From NCBI GenBank assembly GCA_949358305.1, contig OX442314.1, positions 43,780,581 through 43,844,580 on the forward strand: 64,000 bases of DNA, written 5' to 3'. Position 1 is the stretch's first letter; every line of letters begins with the position of its first letter. The stretch is from Strigamia acuminata. Lineage: Eukaryota; Arthropoda; Chilopoda; Geophilomorpha; Linotaeniidae. The position numbers and the translations under genes were made by a program. Below, in pieces: positions 54,054 through 64,000 of this stretch. The notes below the pieces were generated by a model, which made no database searches, was not told the origin of the DNA, and saw only the letters and a list, made by a program, of their open reading frames with translations.

Positions 54054-54195
54054 CAGTAAAAAAAAGGACTTTTTCTAAGAAGCACCGTAACAAATAGGCT
54101 TAAACTAGAGAGAAAATAAGTTGGGACTAACGAGAAATTCGTGGCCTTTAAGACACGGAAAAAAAAGATATTTCATTTGTTATACGCGTCGGAAC
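52500..54195 (+). repeat. Large R1 unit c, left part
   Basis: The Gypsy RT relic frame 52491-52703 (ILNLTKYIFGANKKEVLRHL) is more diverged than in units a and b. The RNase H relic and spacer follow, interrupted at about 54196 by a foldback element. Confidence 0.8.
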
Positions 54196-54790
54196 AATTT
54201 TACTTTACCGGCCACCTCTCAGATCATCTCCAAAATTTGGATATAGGAGTATTCAAGGGTGAAAAAACGAATGGCGTTGACGGTTTTTGGGGCAAACGGA
54301 AGCGGAAGCGAAAAACAGAAGATTAACGACCAGTGATTGCCATCAAATGTTTATACTTTCTCATTTTTATAACCCTACTTTCATTGTTAGCTGTCACTCA
54401 TTCTCTCCCCAGCATTGTTACGCACGTGCGCTCTAACCTAACCTCACCTCACCTAACCTAACCTAACCTCACCTAACCTAATCTCACCTAACCTCACCTC
54501 ACCTCACCTCACCTCACCTAACCTAACCTCATCTAACCTCACCTCACCTAACCTAACCTAACCCGCGTCACAACAACAACATAAAGGACAACAACAACAA
54601 TGGGCCATATAATTCCAATGCTTAACCTAACCTCACCAGTATAAACCAACTAGGTACTAATAATCTCCTGATTTCTGCTTCCGCTTTCGTTTGCCCCAAA
54701 AACCGTCAACACCATTCGTTTTTTCACCCTTCAATACCCCTATATCCAAATTTTGGAGATGATCTGAGAGGTGGCCGGTAAAGTAAAATT
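54196..54790. mobile_element. Foldback element with about 120-bp inverted arms around a telomere-like tract
   Basis: Arms 54196-54316 and 54668-54790 are near-perfect inverted copies (AATTTTACTTTACCGGCCAC outermost). Units a and b show the empty site between TTGTTATA and ATGACCTGATATTT. The loop holds 54428-54561, a run of CCTAA and CCTCA pentamers, then CAACAACAACAT words. No transposase. Confidence 0.75.
54428..54561 (+). repeat. Degenerate CCTAA/CCTCA pentamer array (TTAGG-like)
   Basis: About 25 pentamers of CCTAA or CCTCA (TTAGG or TGAGG on the other strand), with a few ATCTA variants. TTAGG is the arthropod telomere repeat; here it is interstitial and mixed. Confidence 0.8.
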
Positions 54791-56590
54791 ATGACCTGAT
54801 ATTTCTGTGAAAACATGTTCCAATTGAAGCTTATTTTCCGTCTTGAATAACTAAATTCCCGACGAACGTCAAACGTCTCACGCTTCCACCATCGACAATC
54901 GAAGTCGCTACGGGGTTCACAGAAAAATCAACGGCTTAATCGAGGCAGAACGAGTCTTTAAAGAATATGGTGAGCATTATGGGATAAAAACTTTCCTCTT
55001 CACAGAATAAATCCCTGTAGCCCAGTAAAACAAAAGATCATGACGCGATCTTTGGTTATCTCTTTGAATAGGTCAAATTAGCATTGGAAATAAATTAAAT
55101 TGATTTAGGTAAAATTGTATGTACACAAATAGTAATGAAGAGAGAGAGAAATAAACAACAACTGTTTTTGTTCCAGAAATAGCACAGATAAACTAATAAA
55201 TAAATCAACAACAAATCACTTTGGCAATAAAAAGTTCACTGCAAAGAACCGTAGTCACCAAAGACCATTGACGGAACAACAAAATAAGCACAAAATCAAA
55301 ATACGAAAAACATGAATTTCGAATTCAATTTTGATTGATTTATTAATTTTTAGCAATCTCCGAATTTATTTCATTTATTTGTGCGAATAAAAATACTTAA
55401 TAAATCAATTAATTTGTCCTTTAGCTCCTTAATTGGGCCATTGGTGCCGTTACACTTACGTTACGCCGTATACAATACAACGTATCGATAACGTACACCC
55501 CACGAAGACATATTTAACCGAATTCTCTCAACGATTCGGTTAGTTATAGCTTTGTAGAGGTTTCAGAAGGTCGTCGATCATCTAACAGTTAACGCAGCAT
55601 TATGACTACTACCGAAACTATCGAAATTATTTACAACGAAAGCCATTGCGTAGGAGCGGATTCGTTGTGCGTCAAATTAATCGCCGACGATGGAACCGAA
55701 TTCATCATGCGATTCAGTCGGAGACCATTAAGGCCATGCTCAGTGGGCCGGGCCAGTGGGCCGAATCCGAAACGAATCACGTCAAGTTCCGAGAAATTCG
55801 GGCCCCCGTGCTTAAAAAGGTTTGCGAATATTTGGCATACAAAGCTAAATATCACGAAAGTCCCACAGAAATCCCCGAATTTCCGATTGACGTGGACATG
55901 TGCCTCGAGTTGATGATGGCTGCCAATTTCTTAGCGTGCTGAAGAATAATTCATTAAATTGTGTATTGTTTTGTCGAATAAAATGTAATTTACTTAATTG
56001 ATTTTTTTTTTAATTCTGGCGTTTTGTGTTTTAGCGTATTTGTAGTTTTAAATTGTATTTTTCAGCGTGTTGAATTAATTAATACAATAAACTAAGTTGC
56101 AAATCTTTTACATTGTAGCGTTGTTCTTGCCTGCCTTTTTCTAGCCAGCATGTTGCGTTGTAGCATTTTTGCGCGTGTACGTCCAATAGAGTAAAAAAGA
56201 GTTTACAAGTAAAAACAGACGTTATTGCACAATTAACAAATGACGATGGAAATGACGGCAGTGAGATAAACATCTAGCGGACATACAGTCAAAGACGGAA
56301 GAACGAAGATCATTCCGAGACAAAAAACATCGACACGGGAACGATTTCGCCAAATAAGCAGAATTTATGACGACGAGTGGTGCGAACCCCGGCATCAGGG
56401 TGGTATAGATCAGCGATGAAATGCGCAGGGTGGTCAGGGTTGCGAAGAGCATCGCCCAACAACCAAAGATCGAAAAGAAGCAGCAGATTCAGCAAGGGCA
56501 AGATCTTGTGTGTGTGTTGCAATACAGAGTAATGTGGGCGCGTGGGGAGATCTTAATCGCGATCCGAAGGACGAGATTATATGCCGGGAG
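54791..56590 (+). repeat. Large R1 unit c, right part, containing Elongin-C copy 3 and its 3' flank
   Basis: Resumes the R1 spacer with the TATCGATA box at 55483-55490, then Elongin-C copy 3 and the 3' flank shared with copy 2, and runs into R6 copy 2 at about 56612. Confidence 0.8.
55602..55942 (+). pseudogene. EloC: Elongin-C copy 3, frameshifted
   Basis: Starts [17 protein letters not shown] and [12 protein letters not shown] like copy 1. A 13-bp deletion after ATCAT at about 55709 shifts the frame, removing the LRELA segment; the rest ([43 protein letters not shown]) is intact in another frame to the stop at 55942. It therefore cannot make full Elongin-C. Confidence 0.9.
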
Positions 56591-56611
56591 ACGGAGAATA
56601 GGAAGAAGGAA

Positions 56612-57310
56612 AACTAAAGTTAGTAATATTCAGGGGGTTATCAACAAACTTGGCAAACGAACCATAGGTAATAGGAGAATCAGAAAGACAGGTGATAGCA
56701 GTCCTGGGTTTTACGAAGCGCCAAAAATCTTTCGAGGCCATGACAAGGCAACGTTTATTGCGTCGAACCATGGCCTTCAAGGGACGACACGCAATTTTGT
56801 GATTAATGGAGGAGTCAGAATTTCGACGGAGAAAGAGCAGGGTTTTAGTTTTTTGAAGTTTTGAAAGCTCGGTGGACCACCGAGGTTTCGGACGAAAGCG
56901 AGAAGAGAAAGAGGGGGATGCGTGTTTAATGGAGCTAGTAGGTTGCATGTCAGGAAACAATACATTGGCACTGACAACTGCATTGAGGAGTTGACTACAG
57001 ATATTTGGATATTGGTGTTCTTGGAAAAATCGAGTTGTTGAAAGAAGATGCGTATGGTGCGTATCGTATCACTACAATGAAGAGAGGCGTACGTCTGCAA
57101 GTTGATTCGTGTTCTGTTGCCCCCGAAAGACTACTGCACAGTGTCACTGTTCCACGGATAAATGAAAGAGTAATGCACAATCCTGACCCTCAAAACCAAC
57201 TGTCGTTCGACAACGACGCGGGCGTCCTCCCAGTAGTAGAAATCGGATTAGACCAGATGCACACAGCTCGTCAAGAAGTCGAGGAAGTGGATTTGCAGCC
57301 ACCTTGAAGA
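56612..57310 (+). repeat. Dispersed repeat R6, copy 2, with open frames
   Basis: Longer copy of 49735-50262. Frame 56421-56864 ends with ATFIASNHGLQGTTRNFVIN and then STEKEQGFSF; frame 57005-57307 reads GVLGKIELLKEDAYGAYRIT and then PERLLHSVTVPRINERV. The two frames are offset, so the coding unit is broken or spliced. There is a faint resemblance of the second part to RanBP1-type domains, too weak to call. Confidence 0.5.
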
Positions 57311-57914
57311 CGACAACGGAAAGAAAGTTGTCAGAGGTGTAGATGCAGAACATGAATCAATACATCCACTGTTCTATTTGCATCACCAATAAGCGCAACA
57401 TTTTCTTGTTGCCATATGCACACAGCTTCTGCTCCCTTTGTGTTGGTAACTTCCTGAAAGCAAAATAACACTGAAAACAAAAATGCCGGCAACACCACAA
57501 TTATTCTTTGAGAAGATAAAATATTTATTGCATTTTATTTTTTATTTTGATCAGAATATGGCTCCTAACACAGCACCAGATGTTTTTACCACTTGTGCTG
57601 CGAGGCGCAGCTTTTCTGAGCAGAATTAAGGGTGTGCCAAACCGTTTTGGCGCACTCTAGGTACTCTTGATCGGACTTCCAACAACTCGACACTGTGTTG
57701 AAACTTATGCTCAAACATTGCTAACAATTGTGACTATATAGGTTCATTTTTAGGCGGGACCTTTTGCATTTTTTTAATTCCCATTTCCCATTGTGTGAAT
57801 GTGTTGAGTTTAATTACTTTTTTGGGTCATGCAGTAAGCAATTTTAATCTTTGTTCCTTGATTTTTTCATTAAAGAGTCCTCGGTACAAATCGAGTACCT
57901 ATGTAGAAATTATA
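57311..57914. other. Spacer with hairpin words
   Basis: Positions 57595-57665 hold CTGCGAGGCGCAG and GTGTGCCAAACCGTTTTGGC, similar in style to the hairpin-rich repeat at 3300-3550. No gene seen. Confidence 0.4.
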
Positions 57915-58686
57915 CAGGGTGGACAAAAAGTACGGTTCACAGTAAATAATTCCCAAACTGTTTTAGTTGTTGATTTAGCAAAATGATTGTAAGGGTAGTT
58001 TTTTTGGGGAAATCTAATTATGACATTGGACTTGACCTCAGAGGTCATTTTCAAGGTCATCCATATTGTAACTCGAGAACCGTGACAGATAGAGCAAAAA
58101 ATTGGATTAGAAAGTTGTAGAGGATCATCCAATTAGTCTAGAACTGTTCTTAAAAAAATTATTTCTTACTGAAAAGTTTTGAGGAAAAGGGTCTGAAACA
58201 TTAGTCTACTCAGCATTGTAACTCAGCTTTGTAACCTAAAACTATTGAGGCAACCAAGCTAATCCTCAATTAGGACACTTTATTCGGTCATACTTGTAAC
58301 TGGAAGAGAGGAAACACAAAAGAAAAGAAATAATTTATTTTGGAAATACATTCCAACATGATAAGTTTTAGATTACAATGCTGACTTGTGAGTAGACTAA
58401 TGTTTCAGACCTTTTTTCTCAAAACTTTTCAGTAAGAAATAATTTTTTTAAGAACAGTTCTAGACTAATTGGATGATCCTCTACAACTTTCTAATTCACT
58501 TTTTTGCTCTATCTGTCACGGTTCTCAAGTTACAATATGGATGACCTTGAAGATGACCTCTGAGGTCAAGTTCGATGTCATAATTGGATTTCCCCCAAAA
58601 AACTATCCTTACAATCATTTTGCTAAATCAACAGCTAAAACAGTTTGGAAATTATTTACTGTGAACCATACTTTTTGTCCACCCTG
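57915..58686. mobile_element. Long-TIR foldback element, 772 bp, TA/TATA target duplication
   Basis: Arms of about 300 bp (57915-58216 and 58389-58686) are inverted copies, starting CAGGGTGGACAAAAAGTA and ending with its complement, flanked by TATA. The centre of about 170 bp is unique. No transposase. CAGGGTG ends with TA duplication suggest a Tc1/mariner-type non-autonomous element. Frames in the two arms (57899-58132 minus and 58469-58702 plus) are mirror images and not genes. Confidence 0.85.
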
Positions 58687-58699
58687 TATAAAGGTAAGG

Positions 58700-58880
58700 T
58701 AAGGTTGGGACAACTTGGCCACCCAAGGATGATCAGCTTCACTACCAATGGCCTTAAGGTCATCCTGTCTCGCAAAGTGGTATGACCCAGTTTAGGAAAT
58801 GAGGTAGCTGAATATGACGAGTCGGTCGCTGGTGCAGCGTGCCTTCGCTGCACTGCCAACACGTGGGTAGAGTCTCCATT
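58700..58880 (+). repeat. Repeat R2, diverged partial copy
   Basis: ACTTGGCCACCCAAGGATGA, then GTCGGTCGCTGGTGCAGCGT and GCACTGCCAACAC match the R2 start and middle; the ends are missing. Confidence 0.5.
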
Positions 58881-60399
58881 TTGTTTCAGAGACATATTGT
58901 GAGGGTTAAATTGTATTTTTCCATTTGCATTTCCCATTTAGATAGAAGTTTCTATCTTCACAATAGACTTCTATATGCAAATGCCAACCCTTTAATCCTG
59001 ACAGAAAACTTAGTAGCGTCAATGTTTGATGAAGGATAGTCTCTCTTCATGGTGAATAATGCCTTGGGCGGCCATCACGGCAGTAAACTTGATCACCTCA
59101 GAAACTCGGGGACATTTTGATGTGGAAAGGGTTCTGCAGGGCATGTTTAATTGCTCTACCCCACTACAACGAAACTTAAAATGTAGTTTTGGCTTTGGCA
59201 GCATTGCTTCAGCAATGGTCACATGATGTTTTAGGCTGGAAGAAGTTACAAATCAAGCTTGTTATGGTATCTTGATGGCCTTGGTTTCAGCGTCCAGAGT
59301 TATTTTAATTGTTTTTGTTTTTTAATTGAGGGAAGTACAGTACTACTATCTCAGTACAGGCATATGCTGCCTGTTCTTCATTAGGCTCCGTAGCTTGATT
59401 TTACGCTGCTGCAGAAAGGCGACTCTTTTTGGGATTTTGCACACCACCGAAGATGCCTTCACATGATTGCTCTTTGTTGGTTTGCTGTGCATCGGCTTGC
59501 TCGTGCCATAACGCCACAAGTATAGGGAAAATGCCAACATGTGAAGTTGGATATTAATATTATCTTTCCCAATGCCCGTGTACTATGGAAGAACATTGGG
59601 AACAGCAACCATTGTTCTCATTTTTATGTAGGAAAGTTCTTGGGGCCTTCACCAATTGAAGTTTTGTTAATTTCAGTTTCAGTTCTCATGTTATTTATTA
59701 TCAAACAATGTGATGTTATTAGACGCATGTGAATCCTTATTGTTAGTTTGTACTCTACAGTTGTCGCGTCCTACTTGGTATAAGTTTAAATAGCGCTAAC
59801 GTGTAATACTTTACCTGTGATCAATTATGCAAATACCCAAATGAATACTAAATGTATGTAAATGAACAAGTAATTTATTCAATAGGCTTGAGGGCCTTAA
59901 AATACACTCAGTATAAAACTAGAGTCGACTTGGTCAGAGTCGAACAAAGGATTTCTCAAGATGGCGTCGTCGGTTCCGCGTGGTCGGCGGAACAAAGGCG
60001 GCGTCTCGAGTTGTCGTTAATTCTTCACGGATTCGTCGTCACGGACGCGGTGGAACGCTCTTTCGAGTCTTCTATCCGTGCCTGTTGTCTAGGGTTTGGT
60101 TTAGCGTCGCAGAGGCCTCGTTTGGGAACTTTGGGGTTCCTAACAAAGCGCACGGACGCTGCTTTGGCAAATAATCATATGGGCGATTATTCGGGGTGAT
60201 TTCACAAGGGCTATTCACTTGCTTTCGCCGGAATAGCTCTCAAGTGACTTCGTGAGAGTTACAGTTTGCCCTTTACTCAGCGATCCTCGATCAATCCTAA
60301 CTTGTAGTTGAAGTTGGCCTGACAGTGAGGTAGTTGCTGTGTTCTTGGTGTCGTTTGTGTAAGTTCTATCTTTTAGGCGGGAAACACGGCCTTTTATGC
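58881..60399. other. Spacer with R4 copy and unassigned frames
   Basis: R4 copy at 59147-59310 (see 5428-5590). A 115-aa plus frame at 59852-60199 has no recognised domain. TCGCGTC-rich sequence near 59990-60050 is less AT-rich than its surroundings. Confidence 0.4.
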
Positions 60400-60770
60400 A
60401 GTGGGGTGAAGGGCCAGCGATCAACCAATGGGGGCTGACCACCAGCCGCTTCCTCCCCCTCGGGGCACACACCTGCCATGGGGAGGTGGAGCCAACTCCG
60501 GGGGAACGACTCTTCAATCATAGTGACTCAGAGGACAAGTATCCGCCATGGGGGGACACTTATCCAACTGGGTCACCACACAGTAAACGTTTTTTTTTAG
60601 TGAGTTAGTGTGTGCTGCCAAATTAAGAGGTTCAGCCCATATGGGAGAACATTATTACATTAACATTACGATAAATTCACAGCTTCTGTGAGGAACATTG
60701 AGCGTGCAGAGAATTAAGTATTTGTTTATTAGTTTGTTTACTCGTTTATTTGCTTTTAGATTAATAAATT
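60400..60770 (+). repeat. R2-like segment followed by R5 partial copy
   Basis: 60672-60770 matches R5 (GTGAGGAACATTGAGC, GCAGAGAATTAAGTA, CGTTTATTTGCTTTTA). The preceding 60400-60660 has GCTGACCACCAGCCGCTTCC and GGGGAGGTGGAGCC blocks, possibly a diverged R2. Confidence 0.5.
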
Positions 60771-61072
60771 AAATTAAAATTAAATCCCTATCGTGACAAC
60801 TTTTTCAATACACCAGAAATGCCACTGATGAATGTGTTGCTCTGGCAGTTTGTTTTTTCTGAATCCAACAATTAACTCAATGTTTCACACTCTGGCCGCC
60901 ATTACTGTTTTGAATGTTAAAATTTAACAATTATAAGCTACAAGTTGTTTGTTCAGAAGTGTTGTACCAACGTATTGTATTAATCAAGGAAACGATGAAC
61001 TGAAAGATAAAAGTGACCTTGAAATGACAATTTGGACTTTTTCATCTAAAATTTACAACTTTTTTTTTGTAG

Positions 61073-61260
61073 ATGGAACCACTCTGTGCACCAGTGAGTA
61101 TAAAAATGAACAGCAATTATTCAATAGTTGTTGGAAAACCTATGGATCTCTACACGATGCTCCAGAATTCCAGAGAGCGTAAATGCAAATCAAGGACGGA
61201 ATTCCTCAATGATGTCAAGACAATCATCACAGGAACCAGTGGAACCTTTGCTGGATTATG
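61073..61260 (+). pseudogene. Bromodomain fragment (TAF1-like), diverged
   Basis: After a TTTTTTTTGTAG acceptor the frame reads APVSIKMNSNYSIVVGKPMD and then LYTMLQNSRERKCKSRTEFL and NDVKTII. This corresponds to bromodomain motifs PV...NYY-I-V..PMDL..M....R...Y.SR.EFL.DV..I, best matching TAF1 bromodomain 1 from memory. The conserved YNG becomes TFAG and one Tyr of the NYY pair is lost, so acetyl-lysine binding is unlikely. The frame then changes character. Second bromodomain relic of the window besides 2711-3005. Confidence 0.6.
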
Positions 61261-61554
61261 GCGCACCTGGATTATGGCGGGAACGACACCGCGGATCGGG
61301 TGGCTAACCCGGCTGGTCTTGAGGACATCACCCGTCCATACATGTCTCCACTTTTCTCCACGTACATCGACCAATTTCACGCTATTTTCTCTTTCTTTTC
61401 AAAATACATCGCCGTCAACAATAAATACGATTTCAATTCGTACTTATCGTTGGACCAAGTGGCCGAGTGGACAGAACCGTCTGCCAGACGAGCAGTGGAC
61501 CCAGGAATTTCATTTCAACCCTATTTCTTTCTGAACGATACCCGACCCAAGTAA
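61258..61554 (+). CDS. Unassigned frame after the bromodomain relic
   Basis: 98-aa frame with YDFNSYLSLDQVAEWTEPSA and then DPGISFQPYFFLND. It overlaps the end of the bromodomain frame in a different register. No family recognised; possibly the true continuation after a shift, or a separate relic. Confidence 0.3.
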   Translation: MAHLDYGGNDTADRVANPAGLEDITRPYMSPLFSTYIDQFHAIFSFFSKYIAVNNKYDFNSYLSLDQVAEWTEPSARRAVDPGISFQPYFFLNDTRPK

Positions 61555-61929
61555 CACAATAGAGAGGTTCTGCTAGGTGTTTGTGAGACATAAGAATTGG
61601 GCGATGCGTCTTGTTTGACGGCATTCGAATGAATGCCTCTTTTCTATTAAAACAAAGGAATGGGAAAATGGGTCAAAGGGGTTTCTCGAGTGGACCACGG
61701 GCGAGAAGGCAAGGGTCAAGTGCGCAGACGATGGTGGCGCCGGGGTGAGGTGGGGGCCGACAGAGTCACAGTGTTAAAGAGGAACGACTGACGCCTGGAA
61801 AGAAAAAACGTGATCACTTTTTGTGCTGATGTCATGGAGGCGAAGGCTTCACGTTGAGCACGTAGGCTTTGCTGTTTGCAACATGTAAACTTCTTGTTTT
61901 ATACAGTTTTTTATACTTTTAAAGGGATC

Positions 61930-62228
61930 GCTATACCTGACGAAGAACGACTACTATTTCTTCACTTATCTCTTCCGGAATCCTACTTAGTGCATCGGCA
62001 TCTAAATGCTTCGTAATCAAAATCGACTAACTGCAGGGCCCATCTGGCCAAGCGTCCATTTGGATTACGGACTGACTTTAGCCATTGAAGGGATGAATGG
62101 TCGGTTATAATTTGGAATTTCTGTTCATATAGGTAAGGTCTGAATTTCGAGATTGCAAAAATGATGGCAAGACATTCGCGTTCAGTGGCATTGCAGTTCT
62201 GTTCTGCAGAAGTAGCAGAACTCATCAA
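61930..62228 (-). pseudogene. Gypsy RNase H fragment
   Basis: The minus strand reads SAEQNCNATERECLAIIFAI and then FRPYLYEQKFQIITDHSSLQ and WLKS, with the RNase H signature ERECLA and TDH-SL. After a frameshift the end DADALSRIPEE is recovered. An isolated relic upstream of nothing else Gypsy-like. Confidence 0.85.
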
Positions 62229-62551
62229 ACGGCTAACTTAAGCCACAACACGTTCCCGGTTGTTAATCAATCGTAAAATTTCTTTAAAATGAAAATCTGT
62301 TTGCACTAGGTGGCGTATTAAAATTAGTCCTAAAACATGTGCTTTTACCAGGAAAAATGCGATTGCGCCAGGAAAAATGTGATTGTGCACATGTGCAGAA
62401 GGGTTTTTGAACAGAAGTCAGAAATGACCGACCATGGCTGTACACCCGTGGAAAAAAAAAACTTCCCTTGGTAACTGCAGTTTAAAATTTTCTCACCAGA
62501 GGCATGAAAATCCACTGAGATTGTGTGACATCACAGAACTAAACCTCGAGC
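62229..62551. other. Spacer, no recognised gene
   Basis: Two tandem words AGGAAAAATGYGATTG near 62350-62385; nothing else. Confidence 0.5.
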
Positions 62552-64000
62552 TCAAAATGGCTGACTTGTTTTGCCCACTCTAGTGTAAATTACTACACCG
62601 TAGGCGAGTGGGCTCGCGTCGCAAAATATATGTGTTTCCATATTCGAACAGTCACTGTTGAAACCCATCCAACGTGGCACTTTAATTTGTTCTAAAGTTG
62701 GGATTTGATATTTCCAATCTTGCCATTTCTTGGCTTCCTCTTCAGGCAGTTTTTTATCCCAATCTATTTTCAGGCGCCAAAGACTTTGGAAAATTAACTT
62801 CCCCGTAACACTAAATGGATTGGCGAACCCCAATGGATCGAATATGCTGGCCACTACTTGTATCACATTTCTTTTTGTGATTTGCTCCACTTTCATTTTT
62901 TCTAAAAGTTTGCCCATTTCAAGTGTCAACACGTCTAACATCAAGTCCCAAACCAATCCTAAAACTTTTGTTGTTTTCCTGTCGTCGTTCGCCGATGAGA
63001 CCATTTTTTCTCGCACTTGTGTCGAATTAGTCGTCCACTTCGTTAGTTCCATGTTGGCTTTCTTCAAAATTTCTGTGACTTCGTAACACGTCTTCGTTAG
63101 CGCCGCCTCATCGTGATTGCTGTTAATAAAGTCATCGACATAAAATCGCAATAATACTTGCAAAACAGTTTCGGGGTATTGTTCAACGAATTTCATTAAA
63201 TGTTCGCGTATCGTCGCATTCAACAGGAAGGGGCTGGGTGTGGCGCCAAACAGTACACGAGCTTGTCTCAAAATTCGTAACTTCAATGGTCCTTTGCCGT
63301 CCCACTCGTCACACAACCAAAAGAATCGCAAGCAGTCTCTGTCGTCCAAGTGGATCCCGATTTGATGAAACGCCTTAACGATGTCGCCAACAGCTGCATA
63401 AATGTAAGCTCTAAAATGTATTAGCATGTCAATTATTTCGGGTAACAAATTGGGGCCGGTGAACAGGCAATCGTTTAATGATTTGCTTCTTATTCCGTGC
63501 GATGATGCGTCACATACGACACGTAGCTTCGTCGTTTCCCGCTGCTCACGTATCACAGGGCTGTGTGGGAGGTAATAACAACGATTTTGGACCGTCTCGC
63601 TTGGCACATCCTCCACGATCCCCTCGGCGATTTGGTTATTAATTACATCTCGATATTTTTCGTATAATTCTGGATCCTTTTTGAATTTGCGCACCAAATT
63701 CCAAAAGCGACGAAGAGCGATCGTGTAATTATCGTCGAGTTCGTCTTTCGAGACCAGCCATGGCAATCGCACCTCGTAGCGGACGCCGTTCCATTTTAGC
63801 GACCGTTTGAATTCTTCTAGTGCCTGTGAGTCCTCATCCTGCTTTCCTGTGTTGGTCTCGTGCAGTATGCCGATGGCGTCCAGCTCCCAGAACTTCTGTA
63901 ATTGTAAGTCTAATTTTTCTTCAATTTTTGATAAATTCACCTGAATGACCATGCATTTTTCTTTTTCTTCAATTTCGTTATTTGAGCCGTGAATGGTCCA
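62552..64000 (-). CDS. BEL/Pao polyprotein, RT region, open to the window end, C-terminally truncated
   Basis: The minus-strand frame runs unbroken from the window edge (in-frame ATG at 63952, but 16 further codons upstream are open) to a stop at 62552. It has the Pao-type connector (KFWELDAIGI), an RT with YAAVGDIVKAFHQIGI (motif A Asp), the long Pao insertion RFFWLCDEW and the catalytic FYVDDFINS at about 63120-63145. Then come the Pao-specific KVLGLVWD, VASIFDPLGF and the RNase H-like start IFCDASPLAYGVVIYT. It then stops, so most of RNase H and integrase are missing, at least on this side. It is probably a truncated but otherwise well-preserved copy. Confidence 0.9.
   Translation of the reverse strand, partial: WTIHGSNNEIEEKEKCMVIQVNLSKIEEKLDLQLQKFWELDAIGILHETNTGKQDEDSQALEEFKRSLKWNGVRYEVRLPWLVSKDELDDNYTIALRRFWNLVRKFKKDPELYEKYRDVINNQIAEGIVEDVPSETVQNRCYYLPHSPVIREQRETTKLRVVCDASSHGIRSKSLNDCLFTGPNLLPEIIDMLIHFRAYIYAAVGDIVKAFHQIGIHLDDRDCLRFFWLCDEWDGKGPLKLRILRQARVLFGATPSPFLLNATIREHLMKFVEQYPETVLQVLLRFYVDDFINSNHDEAALTKTCYEVTEILKKANMELTKWTTNSTQVREKMVSSANDDRKTTKVLGLVWDLMLDVLTLEMGKLLEKMKVEQITKRNVIQVVASIFDPLGFANPFSVTGKLIFQSLWRLKIDWDKKLPEEEAKKWQDWKYQIPTLEQIKVPRWMGFNSDCSNMETHIFCDASPLAYGVVIYTRVGKTSQPF

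Noticed and set aside
54428-54561. Chromosome-end telomere
   Set aside because: The array is short, mixed with CCTCA, lies between inverted arms, and normal sequence continues on both sides.
57899-58702. Two 77-aa frames with nearly the same protein
   Set aside because: They are the same sequence in the two arms of an inverted repeat.
59852-60199. 115-aa frame as a gene
   Set aside because: No domain, splice or promoter evidence; left inside the spacer entry.

Overview
This window reads as repeat-dense, transposon-rich DNA from a metazoan, most likely an arthropod. I see no operons, no ribosome-binding-site logic and no bacterial gene density. The few host-like exons have short GT-AG introns of about 60-80 bp. 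Copia, Gypsy and BEL/Pao retroelements coexist. The Copia primer-binding sites copy the half-tRNA-iMet type known from Drosophila copia. A (CCTAA/CCTCA)n tract resembles the arthropod telomere motif TTAGG, and a TATCGATA box (DRE-like, an insect promoter motif) precedes each Elongin-C copy. The species cannot be named from the sequence.

Layout. 1-2200: decayed Copia gag-protease element on the minus strand with its 5' LTR, nested in a Copia integrase remnant, followed by a Gypsy integrase remnant carrying an exact 120-bp tandem duplication. 2401-3560: TAF1-like bromodomain exon between two related hairpin-rich repeats. 4744-5174: MITE with TA target duplication. 6058-8036: split Cys-rich gene of unknown function with one nonsense codon. 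8485-14470: copy of a dispersed repeat (called R1 here) into which a complete Gypsy element (9222-14223) has inserted. 15-29 kb: mostly unrecognised AT-rich DNA with MITEs, LTR-like repeat R2 and pol fragments. 29.07-30.39 kb: internally deleted Copia element. 33.6-57.3 kb: three large copies of a unit made of a Gypsy pol relic, about 1.5 kb of conserved spacer and a single-exon Elongin-C gene. The first Elongin-C copy is intact and the other two are frameshifted. The second unit is split by a Gag-protease-GPY/F Gypsy-like element that lacks RT (41120-43852). Next to it lies a Gag-protease-coiled-coil Copia element that also lacks RT (44954-47900), with identical LTRs and a perfect 5-bp target duplication. 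57.9-58.7 kb: long inverted-repeat element. 61-64 kb: bromodomain fragment, Gypsy RNase H fragment and a BEL/Pao pol running off the window end.

How it fits together. The only proteins that look able to function are the Gypsy Gag-Pol, the two RT-less Gag-protease proteins, Elongin-C copy 1 and possibly the BEL/Pao pol. The strongest unusual signals are the two young RT-less elements from different superfamilies and the amplification of Elongin-C together with its promoter inside a retroelement-derived unit. Everything rests on reading the sequence; no database search was possible.
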